64,000 nt of DNA from Cytobacillus sp. IB215665 (GTDB taxonomy: Bacteria; Bacillota; Bacilli; Bacillales; SM2101), in the NCBI RefSeq assembly GCF_033963835.1, contig NZ_JAXBME010000003.1, forward strand, positions 124,001 through 188,000. The letters run 5' to 3'. Positions within the stretch are counted from its first letter, which is position 1. Each line of letters starts with the position of its first letter. The position numbers and the translations under genes were made by a program. Under the pieces are notes generated by a model. That model was not told where the DNA came from. It saw nothing but the letters and a program-made list of their open reading frames with translations, and searched no databases. Shown here one piece after another: positions 1-9,134 of the stretch.

Positions 1-585
1 CTTACTTTTACCCTCTTTATACATTTCTTCATATACATTTAAGAGGTTTTCTTCACTTTTAATAGTGTATTGTATTTGTCCTTTATCTAGTTCATAGGCT
101 CCAGGAAATTCAGTTGGTAATAAGACTTTATTTTCAATAAAGTTTTTCATATTTGTATAATCAGAAAAATATGTATCATTTTTAACAGTTAGTACAGCAC
201 CTGGACCATATCTTTCGTATTGATCAATAGGTAGAAAATAAAGAAACTCACCTGGTTCAAGCGTATTTTTTAACTCATCGATTTTATCATCATATTGTTT
301 CAAACTTGGATGATCCCACTCTTCATTCGTAACCTCTAGCATCGTTTCACCTTTTGTATTTAACAACGACCAGCCATTTAATTTTGCAGCGACACCGACT
401 GACGTTGTTAAAATAATGAGTAATACCGTTGTCATTAACACTAGCCTTCGGTTAACAATGAAGCTTGTTCTTTTACTATCTTTCTTGTAAAACACAGCTT
501 CATGTATTTGTTGTTCATTCATTGTAGGGATTTGTTCATTTTTCAATGATCGTTCAAAGTCTTCAAAGGAATGAAATTTCTTCAT
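1..585 (-). CDS. Anti-sigma-factor-like membrane protein (partial, runs off window)
   Basis: An open frame of 195 codons starts at 585 and runs without a stop to the window edge, so the C-terminus is missing. The start is set by an AGGAGG box eight bases upstream. The first ~45 residues are polar and cytoplasmic. One hydrophobic segment (about residues 48-65, rich in V, L, I, T) follows, then an extracytoplasmic domain with no motif I recognise. It overlaps the 3' end of the ECF sigma gene by 23 bp, the usual arrangement for translational coupling of a sigma factor and its membrane anti-sigma factor. Membrane topology and position support the role; no zinc-binding HxxxCxxC motif is visible in the N-terminal part, so it is not a ZAS-type anti-sigma factor. 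The function is inferred from context. Confidence 0.7.
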   Translation of the reverse strand, partial: MKKFHSFEDFERSLKNEQIPTMNEQQIHEAVFYKKDSKRTSFIVNRRLVLMTTVLLIILTTSVGVAAKLNGWSLLNTKGETMLEVTNEEWDHPSLKQYDDKIDELKNTLEPGEFLYFLPIDQYERYGPGAVLTVKNDTYFSDYTNMKNFIENKVLLPTEFPGAYELDKGQIQYTIKSEENLLNVYEEMYKEGKSK

Positions 586-1129
586 CTTTTATCCTCCTAT
601 TCTCGTTTGCTAGTAAATATCTTTTTAGCTTTTTCCTAGCCCGCTCATAGCATTTGCGCACTGCGGGTTGATTACTACTCATAATTTGCCCAATTTCTGT
701 GTATGAAAGCTCCTGAACTGTTTTTAAAATAATAATTGTACGTTCTTTTGCTGATAATTCTCGTAAAGCATCTGAAATCTCTTCACTAAACTCTGTTTCA
801 TGCATTGTTGCATTATTATGAGCTAGCGGTTCATTATGAGGTTGAAATGGTATAAATTTGATTAACCTTTGTCTTTTTATGACATTCAAACAATGATGAT
901 ATGCAATTTTATATAACCAAGCAGATAGATTGGTTTCATTGGTTATTTTATGCAAGTTATTATAAGCCTTCACGAACACTTCTTGAGTAGCATCTTCAGC
1001 ATCTAGGACATTTCTAAGCATATGAAAACAATATGTATGAATCCTTTGATGATTTTTACTAATCAATTCGCTAAAATCATCGTTATAATCGTCCAATATC
1101 TTGTCTTTGTTTTCGGCTACGTTCTCCAA
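563..1129 (-). CDS. ECF-type RNA polymerase sigma factor
   Basis: A 188-residue sigma-70 family protein of the extracytoplasmic function group. Region 2 is visible around residues 43-56 (DAEDATQEVFVKAY), and region 4 is a helix-turn-helix near residues 139-170 (LSYTEIGQIM... RKKLKRYL). Start is TTG at 1129 with GGAGG eight bases upstream; no better ATG exists. It would direct RNA polymerase to a stress or envelope regulon, held inactive by the membrane partner encoded immediately downstream with a 23-bp overlap. The upstream region is occupied from 26 bp before the start by a copy of the dispersed repeat (1155-1330), so its promoter lies inside or beyond that element. Closest B. subtilis relatives would be SigV/SigW/SigY-type factors; I cannot choose one. 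Confidence 0.9.
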   Translation of the reverse strand: MENVAENKDKILDDYNDDFSELISKNHQRIHTYCFHMLRNVLDAEDATQEVFVKAYNNLHKITNETNLSAWLYKIAYHHCLNVIKRQRLIKFIPFQPHNEPLAHNNATMHETEFSEEISDALRELSAKERTIIILKTVQELSYTEIGQIMSSNQPAVRKCYERARKKLKRYLLANENRRIKDEEISFL

Positions 1130-1154
1130 CTACCTTCCCTCCTCTTTTTTTGAT

Positions 1155-1330
1155 AAAGGCAATCTTCGTATTGACTGTTGTTTTGCTACATATAACTAAA
1201 AGTTATGTTCAAAGCTGTTTTGTACATGGCGTTTGTAGCATCTTTTCATTAGCACTTACGGCAATGCTACAATACTTATTGGTATTTCTAATTTCGTGAC
1301 AATGACAACTAAGTTTACGAAAAGAGCCTG
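1155..1330 (-). repeat. Dispersed intergenic repeat, copy 1 (full length)
   Basis: About 176 bp. The right end reads as the reverse complement of GGCTCTTTTCGTAAACTTAG and the left end begins AAAGGCAATCTTCGTATTGA, giving imperfect terminal inverted repeats. The interior contains AAAAGATGC (on the minus strand), a block shared with the copies at 19947, 30461 and 60285. It fills most of the space upstream of the sigma gene. The rest of 1331-1592 is AT-rich fnr leader with no other feature I can support. Confidence 0.75.
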
Positions 1331-1592
1331 ATAAATAAGCGTTTCATAATTAAAACAATTTTACTCATCAATTTGTGACATTTTATGAAAAATTTTAATT
1401 AATTTTAAGTTAGAATGAATGAGGTAGTATAAATTAAGTTCAATCAAACTTTATAATACTATTATCTATGTTGTACAACATCAAAAAAAATCATAATCCT
1501 TTCGATAACCCAGTAGAATGATAATATTTACGTTGCAGTTTTGAATGTTTTCATATTTAATAGAAGTAACAACTAATTCTTCCATAAGGTAG

Positions 1593-2309
1593 GTGGTAAC
1601 AATAAAAAATCAATCCCAGCCTACAAAACCAACCATGTCTGTTGAGCTAAAAGAATTGTTAAATTCCTCTGAGTACACCGTGAAAGTTAACAAGGGAGCA
1701 TACCTTTTTCAAGAAGGGATGGAGGCTACAGAACTTTATATCATTCGTTCGGGAAGAATACAAATTAGTAAAATTTCTGCTGATGGACGTGAACTTACAT
1801 TAAGGATATGTCGACAAGATGACATCGTAGGTGAGCTTACACTTTTTACAGATGATGCAAAATATATTCTCAATGCAAAGGTGCTAGAGGATTGTGAAGT
1901 AGCTGTCATAAAAAAAGACTACCTAGAAACGCAGTTTTTTCAAAATAGCCAACTTGCATTTGAATTTATGAAATGGATGAGTGATCACTTTCGGAAAACG
2001 CAAACAAAATTTCGTGATTTAGTTCTAAATGGAAAAAAAGGTGCACTATATTCTACTCTTATTCGTATGTCAAACAGCTATGGAATTAAGAAAGAAGATG
2101 GGATTTTTATTGACTTACCGCTTACGAATCAGGAGCTGGCAAACTTTTGTGGTACAACAAGAGAAAGTGTCAACCGAATGTTAAATGACTTGCGACGTCA
2201 AAAGAAAATATCAATGAATAAAGGATTCATTACCATTCTTGATTTAGAGTTCTTAAAAACAGAAATTAATTGCGAAGAGTGCCCTGCTATTATTTGTAGT
2301 ATTGATTAA
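1593..2309 (+). CDS. fnr: Bacillus-type Fnr, anaerobic transcription regulator
   Basis: A 238-aa Crp/Fnr family protein: cyclic-nucleotide-binding-like beta roll (about 28-115), dimerisation helix (about 118-145) and a winged helix with recognition region TNQELANFCGTTRESVNRML (residues 177-196). The C-terminal tail has C-x2-C-x4-C (Cys227, Cys230, Cys235), the arrangement that binds the 4Fe-4S cluster in B. subtilis Fnr; the fourth ligand there is an aspartate near residue 141, and Asp142 is present here. E. coli Fnr uses N-terminal cysteines, so this is the Bacillus type. The frame opens with GTG at 1593 and this gives the family's usual length; an ATG at 1635 is an alternative. It probably acts on the two TGTGA-N6-TCACA boxes near 17.7 kb in this window. 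A hairpin terminator follows. Confidence 0.92.
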   Translation: MVTIKNQSQPTKPTMSVELKELLNSSEYTVKVNKGAYLFQEGMEATELYIIRSGRIQISKISADGRELTLRICRQDDIVGELTLFTDDAKYILNAKVLEDCEVAVIKKDYLETQFFQNSQLAFEFMKWMSDHFRKTQTKFRDLVLNGKKGALYSTLIRMSNSYGIKKEDGIFIDLPLTNQELANFCGTTRESVNRMLNDLRRQKKISMNKGFITILDLEFLKTEINCEECPAIICSID

Positions 2310-2391
2310 ACCGTCTAATTATCTTATTTTAAATCTTTTCTTAGCCTGATGTTATTGGAATCTTTTTTTACAACTGGAACGATATCACGAA

Positions 2392-2428
2392 CAAGGGAAC
2401 TCCACTTTAGAGTTCCCTTGCTTTCTCT
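2392..2428 (+). terminator. Rho-independent terminator of fnr
   Basis: Perfect 10-bp stem CAAGGGAACT / AGTTCCCTTG with a 9-base loop, followed by CTTTCTCTATT. It lies 83 bp after the fnr stop. Confidence 0.8.
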
Positions 2429-2459
2429 ATTAATTAGTCTAATATTAGACACTTTAAAT

Positions 2460-3188
2460 CTAGTTTTTCTCTTCTAACTGTATCGTCTCTCCTGGTTTTA
2501 CTACTAATTTATTTTCCACCTCGAATTTCTCAACATTCTCTTCGTTATAAATGCCAGGTTCATCTGTATGAATAGGAATGACACGATCAGCGTTTATCAT
2601 TATTGCTGCATCCATAGCTTCCTCTGCATTCATGTTATCATATGTACCGTCTATACCTAATAAGGCATAATTTATATTTTTGTCAGACAACAAATTCATT
2701 TCATCTATTTTACCAGTATCACCAGCATGATAAACCCGAAGTCCATCAAACTCTAGTACGTAACCATAGGATAAATCTATAGGGTGGTGATCATTATAAG
2801 CTACAACTGCACTAATATTAATGCCTAATACTTCAATGTTTTTACCGGGTAAGTCACTCTCAATCTTATTATTTTCAAAATCGTAAAATTGTGTAATAAT
2901 TTCTGTTTGATCTTTTTTCGTTACTTTTGACAAATCACTGTGATCATAATGTCCATGAGTGGATAGAATAATATCTGCTGGTTCTGAGTAATCCTCCTCA
3001 TCACCTGCCCAAGGATCAATATAAATGACTTTACCATCGCTCGTTTTAATTTTCACACTAGCGTGGCCAATTACTTGAAGTGATGGTGATTTCTCCTTGC
3101 TACTAGCATCCTCCTTACTACAGCCTAATACAAATAGAGAAGTGATTAATAGACATGCGAATAAAGTAACTTTCCGGTTAGTGAACAA
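2460..3188 (-). CDS. MBL-fold metallo-hydrolase lipoprotein (UPF0173/UlaG-like)
   Basis: A 242-aa exported protein with a short basic N-terminus, hydrophobic segment and lipobox LFVLGC, so the mature protein should be lipid-anchored at Cys23. The metallo-beta-lactamase signature HGHYDH (His78, His80, Asp82, His83), the later YHAGDTG and the final IPIHTDEPG supply the metal ligands of a two-metal hydrolase. The layout is that of small UPF0173/UlaG-like MBL proteins; the substrate is unknown. The start was moved from the ATG at 3194 to TTG at 3188 because AGGAGG ends only one base before that ATG but seven before the TTG. An extracellular lipid-anchored MBL hydrolase of this type is unusual, since most family members are cytoplasmic. 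Confidence 0.85.
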   Translation of the reverse strand: MFTNRKVTLFACLLITSLFVLGCSKEDASSKEKSPSLQVIGHASVKIKTSDGKVIYIDPWAGDEEDYSEPADIILSTHGHYDHSDLSKVTKKDQTEIITQFYDFENNKIESDLPGKNIEVLGINISAVVAYNDHHPIDLSYGYVLEFDGLRVYHAGDTGKIDEMNLLSDKNINYALLGIDGTYDNMNAEEAMDAAIMINADRVIPIHTDEPGIYNEENVEKFEVENKLVVKPGETIQLEEKN

Positions 3189-3714
3189 AAACATCCCTCC
3201 TAAAATGTTAAATTTTTCACATTGATTTTACCATAAAATACATATAAATCATACTTATATTCATAATTTTCAGATTATTATTAATACAAGCATATTTGTT
3301 GTAGTTGAATAAGATTCTGTTCGTAAGCTTTGTTACTATAATCACCAAATTAGAACCACGGCAATATTGTTATACACTTACCATCATTAACAGTTATATA
3401 ATCCTTGATGCTGTTATACCAAGTTACGTTATTTTAACTGCATTTCCTTAGAATCTTTACAAACGCATCTTTATAGTATTTTTCATAATTTAGTGCTACC
3501 CCTAATTTAATAGCATGATTTTAGGATAATGTTAAATAGTGAATTGTTAACTTGAAGTTCTCATAAATTCTATAAAGATTTCCGAGTTTACGTTACAAAA
3601 TATAGGTGTACTTTCTTTTTCAATTTATTTTAATAAGTTTAATACGGCTGTTATTCGTCATTTCAATTTTGAAGGATTTGGTGGTTTCTCACGTAGATAA
3701 AAAATTTATGAACA
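3189..3714. other. Gene-free AT-rich gap with a partial dispersed repeat
   Basis: About 525 bp with no supported gene. The segment 3311-3365 (TTCGTAAGCTTTGTTACTAT then ATCACCAAATTAGAA) matches the left part of the dispersed repeat, closest to the copy at 60285. I see nothing else that I can support. Confidence 0.5.
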
Positions 3715-4251
3715 TTAAATAATCCCTTTTTCTCTCCCATAATTTAATAATGCCTCGTAAGAATCTCCGGATAAACCTAAAATTTCACAAAATGCTGGTT
3801 CAGTCTTATATCCTTTTATTTTTAGATTAACGACTTGTTGCCGTATACTTGGAAACTCTTCTAGTATAAATCTCTCTATAACCATGTGTTGGTAAGCATA
3901 TTGTTGTAAAACTGGCTGTGATTGTCCAAATATTTCAAATTCAAAGCCGTAAAATATGAAATTGGCCTTGACTACTTCCAAGTTTCTAATATTTTTTCTG
4001 ACGATCTTAAAATTGATTTCATTCCCATAAAGTTTTTTTACTTTATTTTCAAATCTTTGTTTATGTAAATGATCAACTTCCATAATAATGTCTAAATCAG
4101 AATCGATTACATCAACACCAATGGGTATCGTTCCACATACTACAGGATCATACTCAACTAAGTCATTCATTATTCCTAAATTTTCTATGGCACTATATGC
4201 TTTACGCTGTTTTACTGTCCCCATTTTTAAACTTAGCAGAGAATTATACAT
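3715..4251 (-). CDS. DUF4269 domain protein, nucleotidyltransferase-like
   Basis: A 178-aa cytoplasmic protein with the DUF4269 pattern: an N-terminal KQRKAYSAIENLGI helix, then CGTIPIGVDVIDSDLDII around residues 39-56, which resembles the GT...D-S-D-x-D nucleotidyltransferase core. The DLD acidic pair is the likely metal site. Start ATG at 4251 is preceded by GGGGG six bases upstream. It stands alone between the MBL lipoprotein and the hut operon. The biochemical role of DUF4269 is not known to me; the nucleotidyltransferase relation is inferred from the acidic motif. Confidence 0.75.
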   Translation of the reverse strand: MYNSLLSLKMGTVKQRKAYSAIENLGIMNDLVEYDPVVCGTIPIGVDVIDSDLDIIMEVDHLHKQRFENKVKKLYGNEINFKIVRKNIRNLEVVKANFIFYGFEFEIFGQSQPVLQQYAYQHMVIERFILEEFPSIRQQVVNLKIKGYKTEPAFCEILGLSGDSYEALLNYGREKGII

Positions 4252-4322
4252 CGCTCTCCCCCTATGTCATGATATACAAGAAATCAATATATAACAATTT
4301 TATACACCTGATAATTTCATAT

Positions 4323-4655
4323 CTACAAACTTAATTTAACGTATACACCCTTTTTAGATTTCCTTTCAGCATCATCTGTCATACTCCTAATCTTGCTAGA
4401 TAATTGGGATGATCTTGGCAATTTATTGTCAAGCCATACGGAAGGATCAATTAGTCGTAACTTCTTTTTAATGTGAAAGTCAAAACTACTCTCATCTTCA
4501 ATAACATACTTTCCTTCATAGAGTTGACTTAAACAAGCACTAAAGAGTCTTAATAATACAAAGTTATATGACAACCTGACCACATTGAGAATAAAAAAAG
4601 ATCCTGCCAACATACGAGCAGGATTATTATTATAGCAATATCTTAAAAGCTCCAT
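4323..4655 (-). pseudogene. Doubtful coding fragment downstream of hutG
   Basis: An open frame of 110 codons that I do not recognise. Its first ~17 codons run through the hutG terminator hairpin (4594-4625), and neither candidate ATG (4655, 4613) has a convincing ribosome binding site. The middle and C-terminal part (SQLYEGKYVIEDE... LPRSSQLSSKIRSM) looks protein-like rather than random, so it may be the remnant of a gene that lost its 5' end. It could equally be non-coding. Confidence 0.3.
4594..4625 (-). terminator. Terminator of the hutUIG operon
   Basis: Stem ATCCTGC / GCAGGAT with a 10-base loop. On the minus strand it is followed by a run of seven T, about 100 bp after the hutG stop. 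Confidence 0.75.
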
Positions 4656-4726
4656 CTCAAAAGCTTTCAGAATTGATGTTTATATATTGACACGTTCATC
4701 AAAGCATCATTGTTGAAATGAGAGAA

Positions 4727-5737
4727 TTAACGAACAGAGCTCTTTTCACTTGATCTATTAACATATCCAGATAAAAATGATAGCATGACATGTACACCTG
4801 CTTTGACAGTTGAATTTGCTTGATCCTTATGTGGATCAAGACAAACAATATCCATTGCCTTCACTTTGTCACTTTGACCAGCAATATAAACAGCATCAAA
4901 CAACTCATCTGTTCTCATTCCACCAGGTGTTGCAGCAGGTGCCCCCGGCCCAGCAGTAATATCTAGTACATCCATATCAACAGTCAAATATATTGTATCT
5001 ACTTGTTTACTCAGCTCATCTATTGCTCGCTTTACTACGTGTTCAATTCCTTGTTTACGAGCCTCACGTAGTGTCGTATAATTCAACCCACATTCGTCTG
5101 CATAGTCCTTTAATGATTTCGCATTAAAGAAACCATGAAGGCCTATATTATACACATGTTTACCTTCTATTATCTCGCTTTCAATGAGGTTTCTAATTGG
5201 TGTACCGTTCGCTGGACCAAATTCATTTACATCTCGTAGATCAAAATGAGTATCAAACTGTAAAATACCTATTTTCGCATTAGCATGTGCCTTCTTCCAC
5301 CCTTTCACTAACATTGCAGTAATGGAATGATCTCCACCGAGCATGATAGGTAATAAATGTGGATGATGGTGACGCATTGCAACCATAGCATCGGTAATAT
5401 TTTGATGACACAGTGCAATGTCTGTAACATGCTGTTTAACATCACCTAAATCTACTACAGAAAGGTCCCTTAAATCGATGTCATAATCAATATTATACGT
5501 CGTAAAAGACTTCCATTCTCTGCGCATCGCTTCAGGATTCTCACTCGCGGCTGATGCACTAATAGATGAGCGCGAAAGAGGTATTCCTAAAATAGAGATA
5601 TCATAGTTCTCCCAATTAACATCATGATTTACAGGTAATGTTTGAATCCATTCATGTACTTTAGGTTCTGCTATATTCTCGTCTCTATCCCAGCTAAATG
5701 GTGGTCGCTTAAGCAAAGGGTACGGATAATTAGACAC
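4727..5737 (-). CDS. hutG: Formimidoylglutamase (HutG)
   Basis: Arginase/ureohydrolase family protein of 336 aa that hydrolyses N-formimidoyl-L-glutamate to glutamate and formamide, the last step of histidine utilisation. Binuclear manganese ligands are visible as LGGDH, QFDTHFD (usually DAHxD) and TVDMDVLD; the C-terminal part keeps the PGxxATPGG loop. Start is assigned to GTG at 5737 because GGAGG lies eight bases upstream; this overlaps the hutI stop (5730-5732) by 8 bp and implies translational coupling. The ATG at 5761 would sit inside hutI without a ribosome binding site. It is the last gene of hutU-hutI-hutG, followed by a terminator. The family also contains agmatinase and arginase, but the hut context decides. 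Confidence 0.93.
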   Translation of the reverse strand: MSNYPYPLLKRPPFSWDRDENIAEPKVHEWIQTLPVNHDVNWENYDISILGIPLSRSSISASAASENPEAMRREWKSFTTYNIDYDIDLRDLSVVDLGDVKQHVTDIALCHQNITDAMVAMRHHHPHLLPIMLGGDHSITAMLVKGWKKAHANAKIGILQFDTHFDLRDVNEFGPANGTPIRNLIESEIIEGKHVYNIGLHGFFNAKSLKDYADECGLNYTTLREARKQGIEHVVKRAIDELSKQVDTIYLTVDMDVLDITAGPGAPAATPGGMRTDELFDAVYIAGQSDKVKAMDIVCLDPHKDQANSTVKAGVHVMLSFLSGYVNRSSEKSSVR

Positions 5738-7004
5738 AAAGCTTCCCTCCATCAACGACAATTTTTCCGTTTTTAATAACCGTATCTGTATGGTTCATGC
5801 CGTAATGGTATGGTAATTGCATATAGTTCGGTACATCAACAATTAATATATCTGCTTTTTTACCGACCTCAATACTTCCTATTTCTTGTCCTCGTTTAAT
5901 CGCATGAGCAGCATTGATTGTAGCAGCACATATTACTTCAGCAGGAGTCATACCCATTTTTAAGCAGCCTAAATTCATAATAAATGGCATTGAAACAGTA
6001 GGTGAAGACCCAGGATTACAATCCGTAGATAAAGCTACCGGGACACCTTTATCAATCATTTTGCGCCCATTTGCAAATTCAGCCATGAGAAAAAATGCTG
6101 TTCCTGGGAGCAACACGCCTATAACATCATTTTCTGCCATCATTTCCATACCTTTTTCCGATGCTTTAAGCAAATGGTCAGCTGATACTGCTCCAACTTC
6201 TGCTGCAGTTTCAGCCCCACCATATGGCTCAATCTCATCTGCATGGATTTTAGGAAGTAAGCCATGTTCCAATCCAGCTTGTAAAATACGCTTTGATTGC
6301 TCTGGTGTAAACACACCATGTTCACAAAATACGTCATTAAATTCAGCAAGTTTTGTCTGCGCAACCTTAGGGATCATTTCATTTACAACGATATCTACAA
6401 ACTCATCAGGTCGACCTTTATATTCTGCAGGTACCGCATGTGCCCCCATAAAAGTGGAAACAATATCAATGAAGTGATCTTCATTAAGTTGTTTTGCTAC
6501 TTCAAGCTGCTTTATTTCATGCTCTAATGCTAAGCCATAGCCACTTTTCGCTTCCACAGTCGTAACACCGTGAAGTAAAAAATGATCTAATCTACGTTTA
6601 CTTTCCGCGTACAATTGATCATGACTAGCTTCCTTTGTTGCTTTTGTAGATGCATGGATGCCACCACCAGCATTCATAATATCCATATAGCTCGCACCTT
6701 TTAGGCGCATATTAAATTCATTTTCTCGGCTTCCTGCATGCACTAAATGAGTATGAGGATCTACTAAGCCAGGTAAGATCACTTTGCCACGCGCATCAAC
6801 TACTTCTGCTTCATCAATTTGATGCATAAATTGTTCATATAGTTGTTCATCCGTACCAACAGCTATGATTTTGTCGTTCTCCAACCAGACACTGCCACCT
6901 TTAATTACTTCTAGGTTTTCCATCTGCTCTAACTTTCGTGGATGTTCTGAACTACCTTTCAGCGTTATCACTTCATTTGCATTTCTAATAAAAAGTGGTT
7001 TCAT
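5730..7004 (-). CDS. hutI: Imidazolonepropionase (HutI)
   Basis: A 424-aa amidohydrolase-superfamily enzyme that opens 4-imidazolone-5-propionate to N-formimidoyl-L-glutamate. The first metal-binding motif DPHTHLVHAG is at residues 82-91 (His84, His86); later HADEIEPYGG and LSTDCNPGSSPT carry the remaining ligands and substrate-binding residues typical of HutI. ATG at 7004 follows GGAGGAGGG. It starts 16 bp after hutU and overlaps hutG by 8 bp, so the three genes form one transcript. Length is close to the family norm (~410-425). Confidence 0.96.
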   Translation of the reverse strand: MKPLFIRNANEVITLKGSSEHPRKLEQMENLEVIKGGSVWLENDKIIAVGTDEQLYEQFMHQIDEAEVVDARGKVILPGLVDPHTHLVHAGSRENEFNMRLKGASYMDIMNAGGGIHASTKATKEASHDQLYAESKRRLDHFLLHGVTTVEAKSGYGLALEHEIKQLEVAKQLNEDHFIDIVSTFMGAHAVPAEYKGRPDEFVDIVVNEMIPKVAQTKLAEFNDVFCEHGVFTPEQSKRILQAGLEHGLLPKIHADEIEPYGGAETAAEVGAVSADHLLKASEKGMEMMAENDVIGVLLPGTAFFLMAEFANGRKMIDKGVPVALSTDCNPGSSPTVSMPFIMNLGCLKMGMTPAEVICAATINAAHAIKRGQEIGSIEVGKKADILIVDVPNYMQLPYHYGMNHTDTVIKNGKIVVDGGKLCV

Positions 7005-7020
7005 AATTACCCTCCTCCCC

Positions 7021-8700
7021 TTAATCCATCATTGGAATGTGTATACCTTTTTCTTTTGCTGTCTTTTTCGCTAAATCATACCCCGCATCTGCATGACGAA
7101 CAACTCCCATACCAGGATCTGTCGTTAACACACGTTCAAGCCTTTTTGCAGCTTCTGGTGTTCCATCAGCAACGATGACCATACCTGCATGCAATGAATA
7201 CCCCATTCCTACACCACCACCATGATGTACAGATACCCAGCTTGCACCACCGATGCTATTTATTAAAGCATTCAAAATTGGCCAATCAGCTACTGCATCA
7301 CTTCCGTCCATCATGCCTTCAGTTTCACGATTTGGTGAAGCTACTGAACCAGAGTCTAGATGATCACGTCCAATAACAATTGGTGCTTTCAATTCACCGC
7401 TAGCAACCATGTCATTAATAATTTTCCCAAATTTAGCGCGCTCTCCATAACCTAACCAACAAATGCGAGATGGTAACCCTTGAAATTGAATTTTTTCACG
7501 AGCCATTTTAATCCAATTGCATAAATGTTTATTGTAGCTAAACTCACGTAAAATGACTTCATCTGTCTTATAAATATCTTCTGGGTCTCCTGATAAAGCA
7601 ACCCATCTGAAAGGCCCTTTTCCTTCACAAAACTGTGGACGAATATAAGCTGGTACAAAGCCAGGGAAATTAAAAGCGTTGTCCACTCCTTCATCCTTTG
7701 CTACCTGCCTAATGTTATTTCCATAGTCGAAAGTAATCGCACCTAGTTCCTGCATTGTTAACATCGCTTTTACATGTTCAGCAATACTCTTCTTAGATTC
7801 ACTCTCATATGCTTTTGGATCAGCTTTACGTAACTCATCTGCCTTCTCTAGAGAATAGCCTAAAGGTATATATCCATTTATTGGATCATGTGCGGACGTT
7901 TGATCTGTTAGTACATCTGGAGTAAATCCTTTGCTAATCATTTCTGGTAATACTTCTGCAGCGTTTCCTAATAAACCAATCGATAGTGGTTTCCCCTGTT
8001 CCTTCGCTTCACGTGCCAATTGAATAGCTTCATCAATGCTTTCTGTCATTATATCTAGATAGCGTGTTTCAATGCGTCGTTGAATTCTAGTTCGATCTAC
8101 CTCAATAGCAATACAAACACCTTCATTTAAAGTAACAGCTAATGGCTGTGCTCCACCCATACCACCTAATCCGGCTGTTAGAGATATCGTTCCTTTTAGT
8201 GTACTATTGAAATGCTGGCGTCCAAGTTCAGCAAACGTCTCATATGTGCCTTGAACGATACCTTGGCTGCCGATATATATCCAGCTACCAGCTGTCATTT
8301 GTCCATACATCATTAAGCCTTTTTTATCAAGCTCATGGAAGTGATCCCAATTTGCCCAAGCTGGCACAAGATTTGAGTTTGCAATTAACACTCTAGGTGC
8401 GTCCGTGTGTGTTTTAAACACCGCAACTGGTTTCCCAGATTGAACAAGCATCGTTTCATCGTCTTCTAAATTGTGTAAAGTTTTAATAATCGCATCATAG
8501 CTTTCCCAATTACGAGCAGCTTTGCCAATACCTCCATATACAACGAGATCTTCAGGTCTTTCTGCTACATCCTCATTTAAATTATTCATGAGCATTCTTA
8601 ATGCTGCTTCTTGAACCCAACCTTTTGCATTTAATTCTGATCCTGTATAATTTTCAATGCTACGCTTATTTGTACTAATCATAAACACCCCATTATTCAT
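7021..8700 (-). CDS. hutU: Urocanate hydratase (HutU)
   Basis: A 559-aa urocanase, near the normal length, that hydrates urocanate to imidazolonepropionate using NAD+ as electrophile. The NAD-binding glycine-rich stretch [18 protein letters not shown] is near residues 178-195, and the conserved C-terminal region [14 protein letters not shown] is intact. It is first in hutU-hutI-hutG. Neither start is ideal: ATG 8700 has no good ribosome binding site, and the in-frame ATG at 8682 has GGGGTG only three bases upstream. The gene that normally supplies its substrate, hutH (histidase), is not in this window. Confidence 0.96.
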   Translation of the reverse strand: MNNGVFMISTNKRSIENYTGSELNAKGWVQEAALRMLMNNLNEDVAERPEDLVVYGGIGKAARNWESYDAIIKTLHNLEDDETMLVQSGKPVAVFKTHTDAPRVLIANSNLVPAWANWDHFHELDKKGLMMYGQMTAGSWIYIGSQGIVQGTYETFAELGRQHFNSTLKGTISLTAGLGGMGGAQPLAVTLNEGVCIAIEVDRTRIQRRIETRYLDIMTESIDEAIQLAREAKEQGKPLSIGLLGNAAEVLPEMISKGFTPDVLTDQTSAHDPINGYIPLGYSLEKADELRKADPKAYESESKKSIAEHVKAMLTMQELGAITFDYGNNIRQVAKDEGVDNAFNFPGFVPAYIRPQFCEGKGPFRWVALSGDPEDIYKTDEVILREFSYNKHLCNWIKMAREKIQFQGLPSRICWLGYGERAKFGKIINDMVASGELKAPIVIGRDHLDSGSVASPNRETEGMMDGSDAVADWPILNALINSIGGASWVSVHHGGGVGMGYSLHAGMVIVADGTPEAAKRLERVLTTDPGMGVVRHADAGYDLAKKTAKEKGIHIPMMD

Positions 8701-8910
8701 TTCTTATGAGTAAGTATACTAGGGGAAATTTCAGAAAAATAGAACAAAACTTTGTGAAATTCAAGACGATATCAAGTTGGTATGATGAAAATAGAAGGAT
8801 TTACGTGAAATTATAGTAATTTATTTTGTTATTAGTATTTTTTTGTGATTTTCGGTGTATTCATCGTTGTGCCATTTTACAGATAACACACATACAAAAT
8901 TTTTATCTTA

Positions 8911-9057
8911 TGAGGCTCTATTCGTAACCTTTATTGTTCTCTCCATCCTTGTACCATAAGAGGTTGCTTTATATGTAAGTCATCATTTTACAAAAGAAAA
9001 GATTCCGCCAACCTTCCTAATAAAACAACATGCTAGGTGAAAACAGTCTTTATGAAG
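8911..9057 (+). repeat. Dispersed intergenic repeat, copy 3 (diverged)
   Basis: The left end GAGGCTCTATTCGTAACCTT matches the family. The possible right end GTGAAAACAGTCTTTA overlaps the downstream terminator stem, so the right border is uncertain. The remaining 8701-8910 upstream of hutU shows no operator I can support. Confidence 0.5.
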
Positions 9058-9081
9058 AATGACTATACTCGACTGTTTTCA
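9038..9081 (-). terminator. Terminator of the AraC-type regulator gene
   Basis: Inverted repeat TGAAAACAGTC / GACTGTTTTCA (11 bp, 22-base loop), about 55 bp past the stop at 9135. Confidence 0.55.
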
Positions 9082-9134
9082 TTCAATAACATAACAGCAA
9101 AGCTCACTCACCAACAACCAGTTTAAACATAGGT

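Noticed and set aside
5914-6477. 187-codon plus-strand frame antisense to hutI
   Set aside because: Shadow of a conserved gene; no ribosome binding site and no recognisable domain.
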